Part shown: positions 1 through 6,830 of the stretch, one piece after another
How positions within the stretch are numbered: the stretch's first letter is position 1
Layout of the letters: every line of letters starts with the position of its first letter
Assembly (NCBI GenBank): GCA_026225435.1
Contig: JAMFST010001151.1
Span: 1-11,108 of the forward strand
DNA: 11,108 bases
Source of the DNA: Labilithrix luteola
Lineage (GTDB): Bacteria; Myxococcota_A; Polyangia; Polyangiales; Polyangiaceae
Direction: 5' to 3'
Notes under the pieces: model-generated
What the model saw: the letters and a program-made list of their open reading frames with translations, nothing else
Told to the model about the DNA's origin: nothing
The model's database searches: none
Position numbers and translations under genes: made by a program

Positions 1-272
1 AACGGGTCCACCGGGACGTCCGCGGGAGCAGCGGGAGGGGGCGGAGGCGCTTCGGGCGCCGCCGCCGGTGCTGCGATCGGGGCCGCGATCGGTGCCGCGA
101 CGGGGGCCGCGATCGGCGCAGTCGCTTGCGCGAGCTTGAAGGGGACGCGGGGGGCGCCGAGCGCTCCGGTGTCGAGCTGCCACTCCACGTAGGCCGACAC
201 CTGCGCGGCCAGCGCCGCCAGGTCCGTCCGCAGATCGCCGCTGTTGCCTTTCCCGTCTCCGCCGTCGTTCAT
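1..272 (-). CDS. Partial N-terminus, possible family-4 uracil-DNA glycosylase
   Basis: The first 90 codons of a gene that runs off the left edge of the window. The start is an ATG at 272 with a GGAG box at 282-285, 9 bases upstream. It lies 18 bp after the stop of the TonB-like gene and is probably co-transcribed with it. Residues 13-45 form an amphipathic helix with the pattern AYVEWQLDTGALGAPR. This resembles the N-terminal lead-in of many family-4 (Fe-S) uracil-DNA glycosylases of deltaproteobacteria and myxobacteria. It is followed by a low-complexity linker, in which an APxA tetrapeptide is repeated about five times (residues 52-73) before a proline-rich run. The catalytic domain and its cysteines would lie outside the window, so the function is inferred from a short, weakly diagnostic region. 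The reading frame is well supported; the product name is not. Confidence 0.55.
   Translation of the reverse strand, partial: MNDGGDGKGNSGDLRTDLAALAAQVSAYVEWQLDTGALGAPRVPFKLAQATAPIAAPVAAPIAAPIAAPAAAPEAPPPPPAAPADVPVDP
54..119 (-). repeat. 12-bp coding repeat (APxA tetrapeptides)
   Basis: About five imperfect tandem copies of a 12-bp unit, read on the minus strand. They encode APIA, APVA, APIA, APIA and APAA at residues 52-71 of the truncated gene, ending in AP. The copies differ by single bases. The repeat forms an Ala/Pro linker and is a likely site of length variation by slippage. Confidence 0.7.
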
Positions 273-290
273 CGCGTCTCGCTCCGCCGC

Positions 291-1136
291 TCAGCGCTCG
301 AAGTGTACGTTGTACACCTTGGTCGCGGCGAGCGGATGGCCGTCACGGTCGAGCTGAGGGAGGAAGCGGAACTTGGCCACGCAGACGCGCGCCTCGCGGG
401 CGAAGCCTTGCCCGGGATCCTGGACCACCTGCGCGCTGGCCAGCGTGCCGTCGGCGTTCACCGAGACCTTCACGCTGACGACGGCGGTGTCGCGGTCGCT
501 CTCCGGCGGGAAGTTGCGGCACTCGGTCTCGTCGGTGCGGGTGAGGGGGCGCGAGTGGTCGACCGCCGGGCCGGGCGCGGTGCCGGTGGCGCCCGGGGTG
601 CCGTTGACCGTCGCGTGGGTGTTGTAGGTCGGGCCGCCAGTCCCCTTGGCGCTCGTCACGCCCCCCGCGTAGGTCGTGCCGGTGCCGTTGACGAAGCCGC
701 CGGTCAGGTCGACCGGATCGTTGGGATCGGGTGCCGCGGTCATCACCGCCGCGGCCTGGGCCTGTGGAGGGGCTGCCGGGGGCGCCGCCTTGTCCGCCTT
801 GGCGGTCGGCGGCGGCGCTTCCTTCACCGGCTCCGGCGGAGGTGGCTCGTCCGGCTTGGGCGGCTCGGGCGGCGGCTCCTCCGGCTTGGGAATGTCGAGA
901 TCGTAGGTGGCGACGATGGAGCTGTTCACTGCGTTGCGCACCTGCTGGTTGAACTCCAGCAGATCGGTGGACATGAGCGCCGCGCGGGCGACGGCGCTGC
1001 CGTGGAGCATCAGCGCCAGCAGCACGCAGGTGGCGAACCCGCGCTCGGCGCGGATCCCCAGGTCGAACACGCGCCCGAGCGGCTCGATGCGCACCAGAGC
1101 GAGCGACGAGGGTGGCTGCGAGGGACGGCCAGCCAT
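291..1136 (-). CDS. TonB-family energy transducer
   Basis: A 281-residue periplasm-spanning protein expected to carry energy from the ExbB/ExbD proton channel to outer-membrane transporters. It has a short cytoplasmic N-terminus and one membrane segment at about residues 33-54. A Pro/Glu/Lys-rich region (82-125), typical of TonB periplasmic linkers, comes next, then a Gly/Thr-rich linker (145-190). The C-terminal TonB-like domain (about 204-281) has the pattern VKVSVNADGTL, an A-x-VCVAKFRFLP segment, and ends in NVHFER. The membrane segment contains LHGSAVA, which aligns with IHGAVVA of E. coli TonB; H45 therefore matches the essential His20. The position equivalent to TonB Ser16 is Ala41. 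The usual YP at the start of the C-terminal domain is not seen. Instead there are two cysteines, C206 and C252, which could form a disulfide. It starts 11 bp after exbD without a strong Shine-Dalgarno, so it may rely on translational coupling. Confidence 0.88.
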   Translation of the reverse strand: MAGRPSQPPSSLALVRIEPLGRVFDLGIRAERGFATCVLLALMLHGSAVARAALMSTDLLEFNQQVRNAVNSSIVATYDLDIPKPEEPPPEPPKPDEPPPPEPVKEAPPPTAKADKAAPPAAPPQAQAAAVMTAAPDPNDPVDLTGGFVNGTGTTYAGGVTSAKGTGGPTYNTHATVNGTPGATGTAPGPAVDHSRPLTRTDETECRNFPPESDRDTAVVSVKVSVNADGTLASAQVVQDPGQGFAREARVCVAKFRFLPQLDRDGHPLAATKVYNVHFER

Positions 1137-1147
1137 GCGGTGCTAGC

Positions 1148-1627
1148 TTACTTTCCCGGAGGGGTTGCGGGGGCCGGTGCCGGTGCTGCTCCACCGCCGC
1201 CCGCCGGCAGCGCGATCACCGGCGGGACCGGCGACACACCGAAGGCGATCTTCGACACGCCCGCCTGCTTCAGCAGATCGAGCACGTGGATGACACGGCC
1301 GTGGGTCACGGCGCTGTCGGCCTTGATGACCGCGCGCAGCTCGTTGTTCTTGTCGTGGGCGTTCTTGGCGAGCGGCATGACCGCCTCGTCGTTGGAGACC
1401 CCCCTGGAGTCGACCTGGGTCGACCCGTCGGCGGCGAGGACGATGCTGAACACCGTCTGCACGTCGGTGCCGGTGGCCGCCTTGGGCAGGTCGAGCGGGA
1501 CCGACTGCGACACGATGATCTTCGCCGTCACCATGAAGATGATGAGAAGAACGAGGGTGATGTCGACCAGCGGCGTGACGTTGATGCCGTTGATTCCGCC
1601 CTCGTCTGCCTCCGTGCCGCCGGCCAT
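1148..1627 (-). CDS. exbD: ExbD/TolR-type biopolymer transporter
   Basis: A 159-residue subunit of the proton-driven ExbB-ExbD motor. The N-terminus has the family signature INVTPLVDITLVLLIIFMV. The conserved membrane aspartate that takes part in proton translocation is D22. A single transmembrane segment (about 20-38) is followed by a periplasmic domain of the ExbD/TolR fold (about 45-140), including a KADSAVTHGRVIHVLDLLKQAG stretch close to the usual D..V.Y..V..V.D..+.AG pattern. A Gly/Ala/Pro-rich tail (about 143-159) extends past the folded domain. The gene begins 2 bp after the exbB stop and ends 11 bp before the TonB-like gene, so translational coupling is likely. ExbD and TolR cannot be separated by sequence alone; the adjacent TonB-like gene and the lack of TolA, TolB or Pal nearby favour ExbD. 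Confidence 0.93.
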   Translation of the reverse strand: MAGGTEADEGGINGINVTPLVDITLVLLIIFMVTAKIIVSQSVPLDLPKAATGTDVQTVFSIVLAADGSTQVDSRGVSNDEAVMPLAKNAHDKNNELRAVIKADSAVTHGRVIHVLDLLKQAGVSKIAFGVSPVPPVIALPAGGGGAAPAPAPATPPGK

Positions 1628-1629
1628 GA

Positions 1630-2409
1630 CTATTCCGCCTCGTCTTCGGCGGCCGCCGGGGCGCTCGCCTTCTTGCCAGCCTTGGACGTGTTCGTCGCCC
1701 TGGCCGCCTTCTGCACGACCTCCTCGGAGCGATCGACACCCGGGCCGACGGCCTTGAGGTGCGCGAGGAGCACGTGGGACAGCGCCTCGGTGTTCGCCTG
1801 GGTGGTGCGCACCAGACGCTGGAAGGTGTTGAAGGCCGCGACGGCCGGGATGGCGACGACGAGACCGACGGCCGTGGCGACGAGCGCCTCGGCGATGTTG
1901 GTCATGACCGCCTGCGGAGCGACGGCGCTGGCGGCAGCGGCCGCAGCACCGGCCGGACCGGGCGCGCCGCCGTTGGCTTTGCCGAGCGCTTCGAAGGCGC
2001 CGACGATACCGATGACGGTGCCGAGCAGCCCGATGAACGGAGCGTTGTTGCCGACGGTGCCGAGGTACGCGAGCCAGCGCTCGAGCTTGAGCTTCTGCAG
2101 CGCGCTCGCGCCCATCATCGCCTCTTCGGCGGCTTCGACACCGAGGTCCGCCTCGACGATGCCGGCGACCACGACGGCGGCCTCCGCGCTGGGCGACGCC
2201 TCGAGACGGCGACGCGCGCCATCGAGATCCCCGAGCCGCAGCAGACGGCCGAGCTCGCGCATCAGGCCGGCGATATCGTCACGCAGCGACCAGAAGAGCC
2301 AGGCGCGCTCGAGCATGATGGCCAGGGAAACGACGCTGAGGGCCAGCATGAGGTAAAGCACCCAGCTGGCGCCCAACCCCACCATCGCGCTCTTGATCCG
2401 CTCGATCAT
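1630..2409 (-). CDS. exbB: MotA/TolQ/ExbB proton channel protein
   Basis: A 259-residue inner-membrane protein forming the proton channel with ExbD. Three membrane segments are visible: about 14-36, about 117-141 with the family motif IGLLGTVIGIVGAF, and about 172-196 with IAEALVATAVGLVVAIPAV. In the third, E174 and T179 correspond to the conserved ExbB channel residues (E176 and T181 in E. coli ExbB). The cytoplasmic loop between segments 1 and 2 is helical and charged. Between segments 2 and 3 there is an extra Gly/Ala/Pro-rich stretch (about 143-165) where most homologues have a short turn. The tail (about 222-259) is Lys/Ala/Glu-rich and probably disordered. The ATG at 2409 is preceded by AAGGA at 2424-2428, 14 bases away, plus an AAAGG directly against the start, so the ribosome site is weak. 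The gap to truD is 40 bp. Confidence 0.93.
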   Translation of the reverse strand: MIERIKSAMVGLGASWVLYLMLALSVVSLAIMLERAWLFWSLRDDIAGLMRELGRLLRLGDLDGARRRLEASPSAEAAVVVAGIVEADLGVEAAEEAMMGASALQKLKLERWLAYLGTVGNNAPFIGLLGTVIGIVGAFEALGKANGGAPGPAGAAAAAASAVAPQAVMTNIAEALVATAVGLVVAIPAVAAFNTFQRLVRTTQANTEALSHVLLAHLKAVGPGVDRSEEVVQKAARATNTSKAGKKASAPAAAEDEAE

Positions 2410-2449
2410 CCTTTGGCTTCGCTTCCTTGAGTCTGCTGCTCGTGACTAG

Positions 2450-3577
2450 CTAGGTGACAACTTCGTCGGCGGGCGCTTCGGGTGCCCGCGCTCGGGCTGG
2501 CTCGACGATGTCCAAGGCGGCCGAGAGCACCGTCGTCGCATAGGCGCCCCTCGGTAGCACGAATCGAACACGCAGGGCCCCGTCTTCTTCCCGGTTCCGT
2601 TCTTCTTTTTGCAAATCAATCGCATCTGCAGTCGCGTCTGCAGCTAGCAGCTCGACCGTCATCGACTCGACCAGGAGCACCAGCGCGCGGCGGGTCCCTT
2701 CGCCGAGCGCGCGCGTCGCGGCGAGGTCGAAGTCCGCGCCGAGGACCTTCTCGGTCAGCTCGCGCTCGAGGAGGGCAGGGGCGCTGCCTTCGCCGGGCGG
2801 GGTCATCTTCACGCCGACCATCGGACCGGTGGCGCACAGCTCGCCGGTGCGGGCGCGCGCCTGGTCGACCGCCGGATCCTCGCAGAGGAAGACACCGCCT
2901 GATGCGTGTATCTTGCAAAGATCGCCGGCCCGCGGAGTGAGCCAGGTGCCGTCGGCGACGCGCGCCTCGAGCACCTCGTTGAAGAGCGCGGACTGCAGCG
3001 CCGACCACATGAAGCGGCGCTGGCGGGGGTCGCGCGGACCGGGGGCGCGGCCGCCGAGCCACTCGCGCGCGCGCAGGGCGTTGTCGCCCAGGGTGCCGAA
3101 GCGCTGCACGCCGTAGGCGTTGGGCACGCCGTCGCGGGAGAGGGCGGCGAAGCGCTCCTCGATCTCCGGCACGTCGGCGAGGCGCACCTGCCGCAGCACC
3201 AGGTCGAAGCGGTTGCCGGCGAGGTGCCCGGTCTTGAGCTTGTTCCCGTGGCGGACCATCGACAGGATGCGGATGCCGGGGAGCTCCGCCGCCTCGATCT
3301 TCGCGCTCGGATCGCCCCCCTTGGCCGCCGGCGGGATCGGGAGCGACACCGTCTGCGTGGTGACCGCGTGCTTGTCCTTCACCCCGGCGACACCGACGTC
3401 GCGCGGCTGCACCCCGGCCGCGCGGGCGAGGGAGCGCACCGCTTCGTCGGTCGTCAGCCCGCGCTTCTCGAAGGTGACGTAGAGGTGCTCGCCCGTCCCG
3501 GAGGGCTCGTAGAGCGGCACCTCTTCGACGCGAAAGTCGTCAGGGGACGCCTTGTAGAGAACGCGCGGCTTGGGCAT
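2450..3577 (-). CDS. truD: tRNA pseudouridine(13) synthase TruD
   Basis: A 375-residue enzyme that isomerises uridine 13 of tRNA(Glu) to pseudouridine in the cytoplasm. The TruD signature is clear: DDFRVEEVPLYEPSGTGEHLY near the N-terminus, then GVAGVKDKHAVTTQ with the catalytic aspartate D68, and GNRF at 121-124. NAYGVQRFG follows at about 153-161, and a C-terminal VLPRGAYATTVL near 340-350. The length is normal for the family, including the TRUD insertion domain. The start is fixed by a strong GAGGAGG box at 3584-3590, 6 bases upstream of the ATG. It lies 24 bp downstream of the nucleotidase gene. One stretch near the C-terminus (residues about 310-330, bases about 2588-2650) uses AT-richer codons than the rest and encodes a charged loop. 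No key residue is missing. Confidence 0.96.
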   Translation of the reverse strand: MPKPRVLYKASPDDFRVEEVPLYEPSGTGEHLYVTFEKRGLTTDEAVRSLARAAGVQPRDVGVAGVKDKHAVTTQTVSLPIPPAAKGGDPSAKIEAAELPGIRILSMVRHGNKLKTGHLAGNRFDLVLRQVRLADVPEIEERFAALSRDGVPNAYGVQRFGTLGDNALRAREWLGGRAPGPRDPRQRRFMWSALQSALFNEVLEARVADGTWLTPRAGDLCKIHASGGVFLCEDPAVDQARARTGELCATGPMVGVKMTPPGEGSAPALLERELTEKVLGADFDLAATRALGEGTRRALVLLVESMTVELLAADATADAIDLQKEERNREEDGALRVRFVLPRGAYATTVLSAALDIVEPARARAPEAPADEVVT

Positions 3578-3583
3578 GGGCCG

Positions 3584-3590
3584 CCTCCTC
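3584..3590 (-). promoter_or_regulatory. Ribosome binding site of truD
   Basis: GAGGAGG on the minus strand, 6 bases before the ATG at 3577. It is the strongest Shine-Dalgarno in the minus-strand run and fixes the truD start. Confidence 0.85.
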
Positions 3591-3601
3591 TTACTCGACG
3601 G

Positions 3602-5194
3602 TCACTCGTCGTCGATGCCGATCTCGTGAGCCATCACGTCGCGCGGGCTGCGGAAGAACTGCTGCGGCGAGTAGTGCAGCAGGTTCGATACCTTCGAGGT
3701 GTACAGGCAGGCGTACTCCTCCACCTGCGCGCCGAAGCTCGATTGCTCGTTCCCCTCCTTGAGCAGCGAGCCCCAGAAGGGATGAAACGTGTCGTCGGTC
3801 TTGCGCTCGAGCGCGGTGAGCTCGGCGTCCACCTGGCGGAGCCGACCGCGCACCCGCTCCACCGCTCGCTTCACCCGCGCCCGCTCGGCCTCGAGCTCCG
3901 CCGGCGTCGACGAGGTGAGCGACGGCAGCTGCGGTGAGCTCGGACGCGCGCTCGCCCCGTTGCTGCGCGGCTCCAGAAGCCGCGAGACGTCCTTGAAGCG
4001 CGTCTGGAAGAAGCGCAGCTCGTCCTCCAGCTTCTCCCGCTCCTCCTCCAGCCGCTCGGCCCGATCGAGATCGCGCTTGCAGGTCTCGTAGGCGAAGACC
4101 TCCTGCTCGAGCTCCTGCATGATCATCGCCGTGCGCCAGGCCGACTCCTTCTTCGAGCGGAGGATGTCGCCATAGATGTGATCGCCGACGTACAGGATCT
4201 GGTCCCCGGTGACGCCGAGGGCGCGCTCGAGATCCTGCAGGTTGCCCCCCTCGTACGCCCGGCCGCGCTCGAGCGGGAAGCTCGCCGGACGAAGCGCATT
4301 GCCGTCGCGTTCCAGCAGCGGACGGCGCTCCTGGAAGAAGGCCGGCTTGGTGGCGGCGACGATGACCACGTCGAAGAAGTTTCGCCAGGTCGGGTACTCG
4401 GGCATCGAGCCGCCGAGCAGGTAGGTCATCATCTTCTCGGTGTACTCACCGCGCGAGTTGGTGAGGAGGAACAGCTTCTTCCCCGCGCTGCGCAGCTTGT
4501 GGAGCGTGGCCGCCAGGTTGGGATCGCGCTTCACGAACCGCGGCAGATCGCTGGTGACCGCGTCGAGGATGGTGCCGTCGCGGTGCGCCTCGTCGATGCT
4601 CTCGCGGATGTCGGAGAAGACGCGCGCGTAGTCGACGGCGAAGCCGTTCTTCTCGAGAGCGTCGACCAGCGCGGCGTACAGCGCGACCTCGCTCAGCGCG
4701 TAGAGCGTGTCGATCCAGTGGTACCGCGGCGTCGCCGGGCGGATCTTCTTCGCGTGATAGAGCTGCCGGAGCTCGTCCTTCGAGAGCTCGCGGAAGCCGT
4801 GGTAGCCCTTGCAGACGTGCTTGTAGCGGTCCATTTTCAGGACGTGGCCGAAGCGCTTGTCGATGAGCAAGCCGCGCACGGGGAAGTCGGTCGACTGCGG
4901 GATGCGGACGATGAAGTCCGGGTAGCCGCGCAGCACCAGCTTGTTCACCGTGGCCCGGATGGACAGCTCGTCCATCGCCGGCTGATCGTAGATCGCCAGC
5001 GTGTAGTCCATGTCGAACCCCACCCAGGCGATGCCGCTCATGCGCAGGTGGCGGTTGCAGAAGACGCGCTGCCGCCGGGGAATCCCGGGCGCCTGCCGGA
5101 TGGCGAAGTCGTCGAGCGGGAGCTGGAGCTGCGGCGAGACGCTCTGCGGCGAGACCGTCAATGGCGTCAGAGAAAGTGGAGAAGAGGAGCTCAC
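3602..5194 (-). CDS. HAD-family purine 5'-nucleotidase (NT5C2-like)
   Basis: Probably hydrolyses purine 5'-monophosphates (IMP, GMP) to nucleosides in the cytosol, as the eukaryotic NT5C2 family does. From the GTG start at 5194 it is 530 residues. HAD motif I is GFDMDYTLAIY, with nucleophile D61 and acid/base D63. Motif II is FLLTNS (T245), motif III has the lysine of ATKPAFF (K283), and motif IV is VGDHIYGDI (D338, D343). The C-terminal segment WGSLLKEGNEQSSFGAQ through FRSPRDVMAHE follows the end of human NT5C2 closely. Between motif IV and the C-terminus sit two charged coiled-coil segments (about 362-402 and 432-465), joined by a Ser/Pro-rich linker. The frame stays open to a TTG at 5266, but that would overlap the divergent gene. 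No candidate start has a good ribosome site. Conserved sequence begins at about RVFCNR (residues 43-48), so everything before it is uncertain. Confidence 0.9.
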   Translation of the reverse strand: MSSSSPLSLTPLTVSPQSVSPQLQLPLDDFAIRQAPGIPRRQRVFCNRHLRMSGIAWVGFDMDYTLAIYDQPAMDELSIRATVNKLVLRGYPDFIVRIPQSTDFPVRGLLIDKRFGHVLKMDRYKHVCKGYHGFRELSKDELRQLYHAKKIRPATPRYHWIDTLYALSEVALYAALVDALEKNGFAVDYARVFSDIRESIDEAHRDGTILDAVTSDLPRFVKRDPNLAATLHKLRSAGKKLFLLTNSRGEYTEKMMTYLLGGSMPEYPTWRNFFDVVIVAATKPAFFQERRPLLERDGNALRPASFPLERGRAYEGGNLQDLERALGVTGDQILYVGDHIYGDILRSKKESAWRTAMIMQELEQEVFAYETCKRDLDRAERLEEEREKLEDELRFFQTRFKDVSRLLEPRSNGASARPSSPQLPSLTSSTPAELEAERARVKRAVERVRGRLRQVDAELTALERKTDDTFHPFWGSLLKEGNEQSSFGAQVEEYACLYTSKVSNLLHYSPQQFFRSPRDVMAHEIGIDDE

Positions 5195-5232
5195 GGGGAG
5201 GTCCCGGCCAGTGCCGGAGCGTTCATGTTCCC

Positions 5233-6006
5233 ATGACGCAAGCGCCGTCGCAAACGGCTGGCACAATCGGCGCGCTGCTCCTCGCGGCCGCCGGAATCGC
5301 GGCGGTGTTCGGGTTGGTGCCGCCCGCCGCGGCTCCCCGGCCGGCGCTCGACGAAGGAGGCGACTCCGACGCGGGGGATCTGAGCACGTTCGGCGAGGAG
5401 CTCGATTCCGCCGTGCCGGAGCTCGCCGACGCGGCGGTCGACGTCGAGCCCGAGGAGCTCGACTGGGTGGCGAGCCTGCCGCACGCGCCCTCGTTCCGCC
5501 GGACGACGCTGGCGACGGCGCCGGGAGAGCACGAGCCGGTGAAGCTGCTCTGGAGGGGCGTCGACCGCGGGCCCGCGCCGGAGGGGCACCGGGACCATCG
5601 CTACCAGGTGCAGATCTCCTGGACCGGCACCAAGGTCACCGTGCCGCTGGAGCCGAGCTACGGCTGGCCGGAAGCGGCGCAGTCGAGCGCGTGCGGGCAC
5701 CACGGAACGGAGGCGCTCCCCGAGCTGGCCATCTTCGCCGAGGGGAACTTTCGCGGCGACCAAGTGTACCGGGTGCTCGTCACGCCGCACGCGATCCATG
5801 TGATCGAGCAGGACACGTCACCCGGCGACTGGATCCGCGAGTGTCACGAGGTGCGGCAGGGGCCGTTCACCGAGTGCCGCGAGATGAGCTGGTCGCTCAG
5901 CGCCACGCTGGTGGTCGATCTTCCACGCCACGTCACCGTGGCCGAGGAGGTGGAGACCGTGGAACCTTCCGGCACCTTCTCGATGGACTGCGACGCGGGG
6001 GAGTGA
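5233..6006 (+). CDS. Hypothetical membrane-anchored or exported protein
   Basis: A 257-residue protein that I do not recognise. A hydrophobic segment at residues 9-30 looks like a signal peptide or signal anchor. An acidic, Asp/Glu-rich linker (about 40-78) follows. The folded part (about 85-257) contains short beta-like stretches such as YQVQISWTGTKVTVPLEP and DQVYRVLVTPHAIHVIEQ. Four cysteines (C154, C204, C215, C253) lie in the predicted extracytoplasmic part, which would suit two disulfides. No lipobox is evident. The ATG at 5233 was chosen over the upstream in-frame ATG at 5161. The longer form would place 24 charged residues before the hydrophobic segment and run through the start region of the divergent nucleotidase gene. 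A GGAG at 5216-5219 is 13 bases upstream, a rather long spacing. It faces away from the nucleotidase gene across a very short intergenic space. Confidence 0.72.
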   Translation: MTQAPSQTAGTIGALLLAAAGIAAVFGLVPPAAAPRPALDEGGDSDAGDLSTFGEELDSAVPELADAAVDVEPEELDWVASLPHAPSFRRTTLATAPGEHEPVKLLWRGVDRGPAPEGHRDHRYQVQISWTGTKVTVPLEPSYGWPEAAQSSACGHHGTEALPELAIFAEGNFRGDQVYRVLVTPHAIHVIEQDTSPGDWIRECHEVRQGPFTECREMSWSLSATLVVDLPRHVTVAEEVETVEPSGTFSMDCDAGE

Positions 6007-6116
6007 ATCAGCCGCGGCGGTAGTCCCCCTCCAGGCGATTCGATCCGAGCTAGGTGCGTGTCCTTGAACGAGGACACGCACACAGGCTCACGAAGATCGC
6101 CTAGCGTGGAAACGCG
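6007..6116. other. Intergenic region with nested inverted repeats
   Basis: A 110-bp gap between two plus-strand genes. It contains a perfect 11-bp hairpin (6054-6064 with 6071-6081), enclosed by a 7-bp inverted repeat, AGGCGAT at 6033-6039 with ATCGCCT at 6096-6102. There is no clear sigma-70-type promoter. The stretch ends in a weak ribosome site (TGGA at 6107-6110) before the amidotransferase gene. Confidence 0.6.
6054..6081 (+). terminator. Perfect 11-bp hairpin, possible terminator
   Basis: GTGCGTGTCCT pairs without mismatch with AGGACACGCAC around a 6-base TGAACG loop. It sits 47 bases after the stop of the hypothetical gene. No run of T follows on either strand, so it is not a standard intrinsic terminator. 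It could be a T-less terminator, an mRNA 3'-end stabiliser, or a protein-binding palindrome ahead of the amidotransferase gene. The hairpin is certain; its role is inference. Confidence 0.5.
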
Positions 6117-6830
6117 ATGATCGTCGTCCTCAAGACAGGGGAGCCGGTGGAAGCGGTGGGCCAGCGACGCGGCTCGTTCGCCCGGATGATCCGCGAGGCC
6201 GAAGGGGGCGAGTGGGCCGGCGAATGGGGCGAGCACGACGTCCGCACCGAGCTGCCGTTCCCGGCTCTCGAGCGCGTCTCCGCCTTCGTGATCACCGGCT
6301 CGTCGGCCAACGTGCCCGACCGCTTGCCGTGGATGCTGCGGACCGAGGAGTACCTGCGCGAGGCCGCGGCGAGGAACGTCCCCATCCTCGGTCTCTGCTT
6401 CGGGCACCAGATCGTGGCGCAGGCGCTCGGCGGGCTCGTGGTGAAGAACCCGCGCGGCCGCGAGATCGGCACGGTGACGGTGAACCTCACGGCGAGCGAC
6501 TCCCCCTGGCTCGACGGCGTGCCGGCGTCGTTCCTCGCCAACGCCTCGCACATCGACACGGTCGCGCGGCTTCCGCCCGGGGCGCGCTGTCTGGGCGCCA
6601 CCTCGCTCGAGGACAACGCCCTCTTCGCGCTCGGCCCTACCATTCGCTGCGTCCAGTTCCACCCCGAACTCGACGCCGACGTCACCGCTGGCTACGTCGC
6701 CGCGCGGACCACGGCGATCCGCGCGGAGGGGCTCGATGCGGCGGAGATCGCTCGCAACGTTCGCGAAACGCCCGAGTCACGTTCGCTGGTGGCGCGCTTT
6801 CTGCGCAGCTTCGTCGCCCGGCGGGAATAA
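6117..6830 (+). CDS. Class I glutamine amidotransferase (GMP synthase-like)
   Basis: A 237-residue stand-alone glutaminase domain of the triad (class I, PF00117) type. It would release ammonia from glutamine, or hydrolyse a gamma-glutamyl compound. The nucleophile is C94 in GLCFGHQ and the other triad members are H182 and E184 in QFHPEL. FVITGSSANV (57-66) corresponds to the usual oxyanion-strand region. The Ala/Arg-rich C-terminal helix region (about 190-237) is slightly longer than the core domain needs. No synthetase domain is fused to it or lies next to it, so the acceptor cannot be named. Uncharacterised stand-alone members of this type are usually annotated as GMP synthase-like. The ATG has only a weak GGA box about 6 bases upstream, but the beta-strand MIVVLKTGEPV is a normal N-terminus for the fold. 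It ends 112 bp before the activase gene, in the same direction. Confidence 0.9.
   Translation: MIVVLKTGEPVEAVGQRRGSFARMIREAEGGEWAGEWGEHDVRTELPFPALERVSAFVITGSSANVPDRLPWMLRTEEYLREAAARNVPILGLCFGHQIVAQALGGLVVKNPRGREIGTVTVNLTASDSPWLDGVPASFLANASHIDTVARLPPGARCLGATSLEDNALFALGPTIRCVQFHPELDADVTAGYVAARTTAIRAEGLDAAEIARNVRETPESRSLVARFLRSFVARRE

Noticed and set aside
126..2356. Long plus-strand frames across the TonB, ExbD and ExbB genes
   Set aside because: They are antisense to three recognisable membrane-motor genes and encode low-complexity Arg/Gly/Ala sequence without domains.
2906..5236. Plus-strand frames opposite truD and the nucleotidase gene
   Set aside because: Antisense to well-supported enzymes; the composition is typical of high-GC shadow frames.
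5844..6685. Minus-strand frames opposite the amidotransferase
   Set aside because: The plus strand has an intact Cys-His-Glu triad; the minus-strand translations have no recognisable features.
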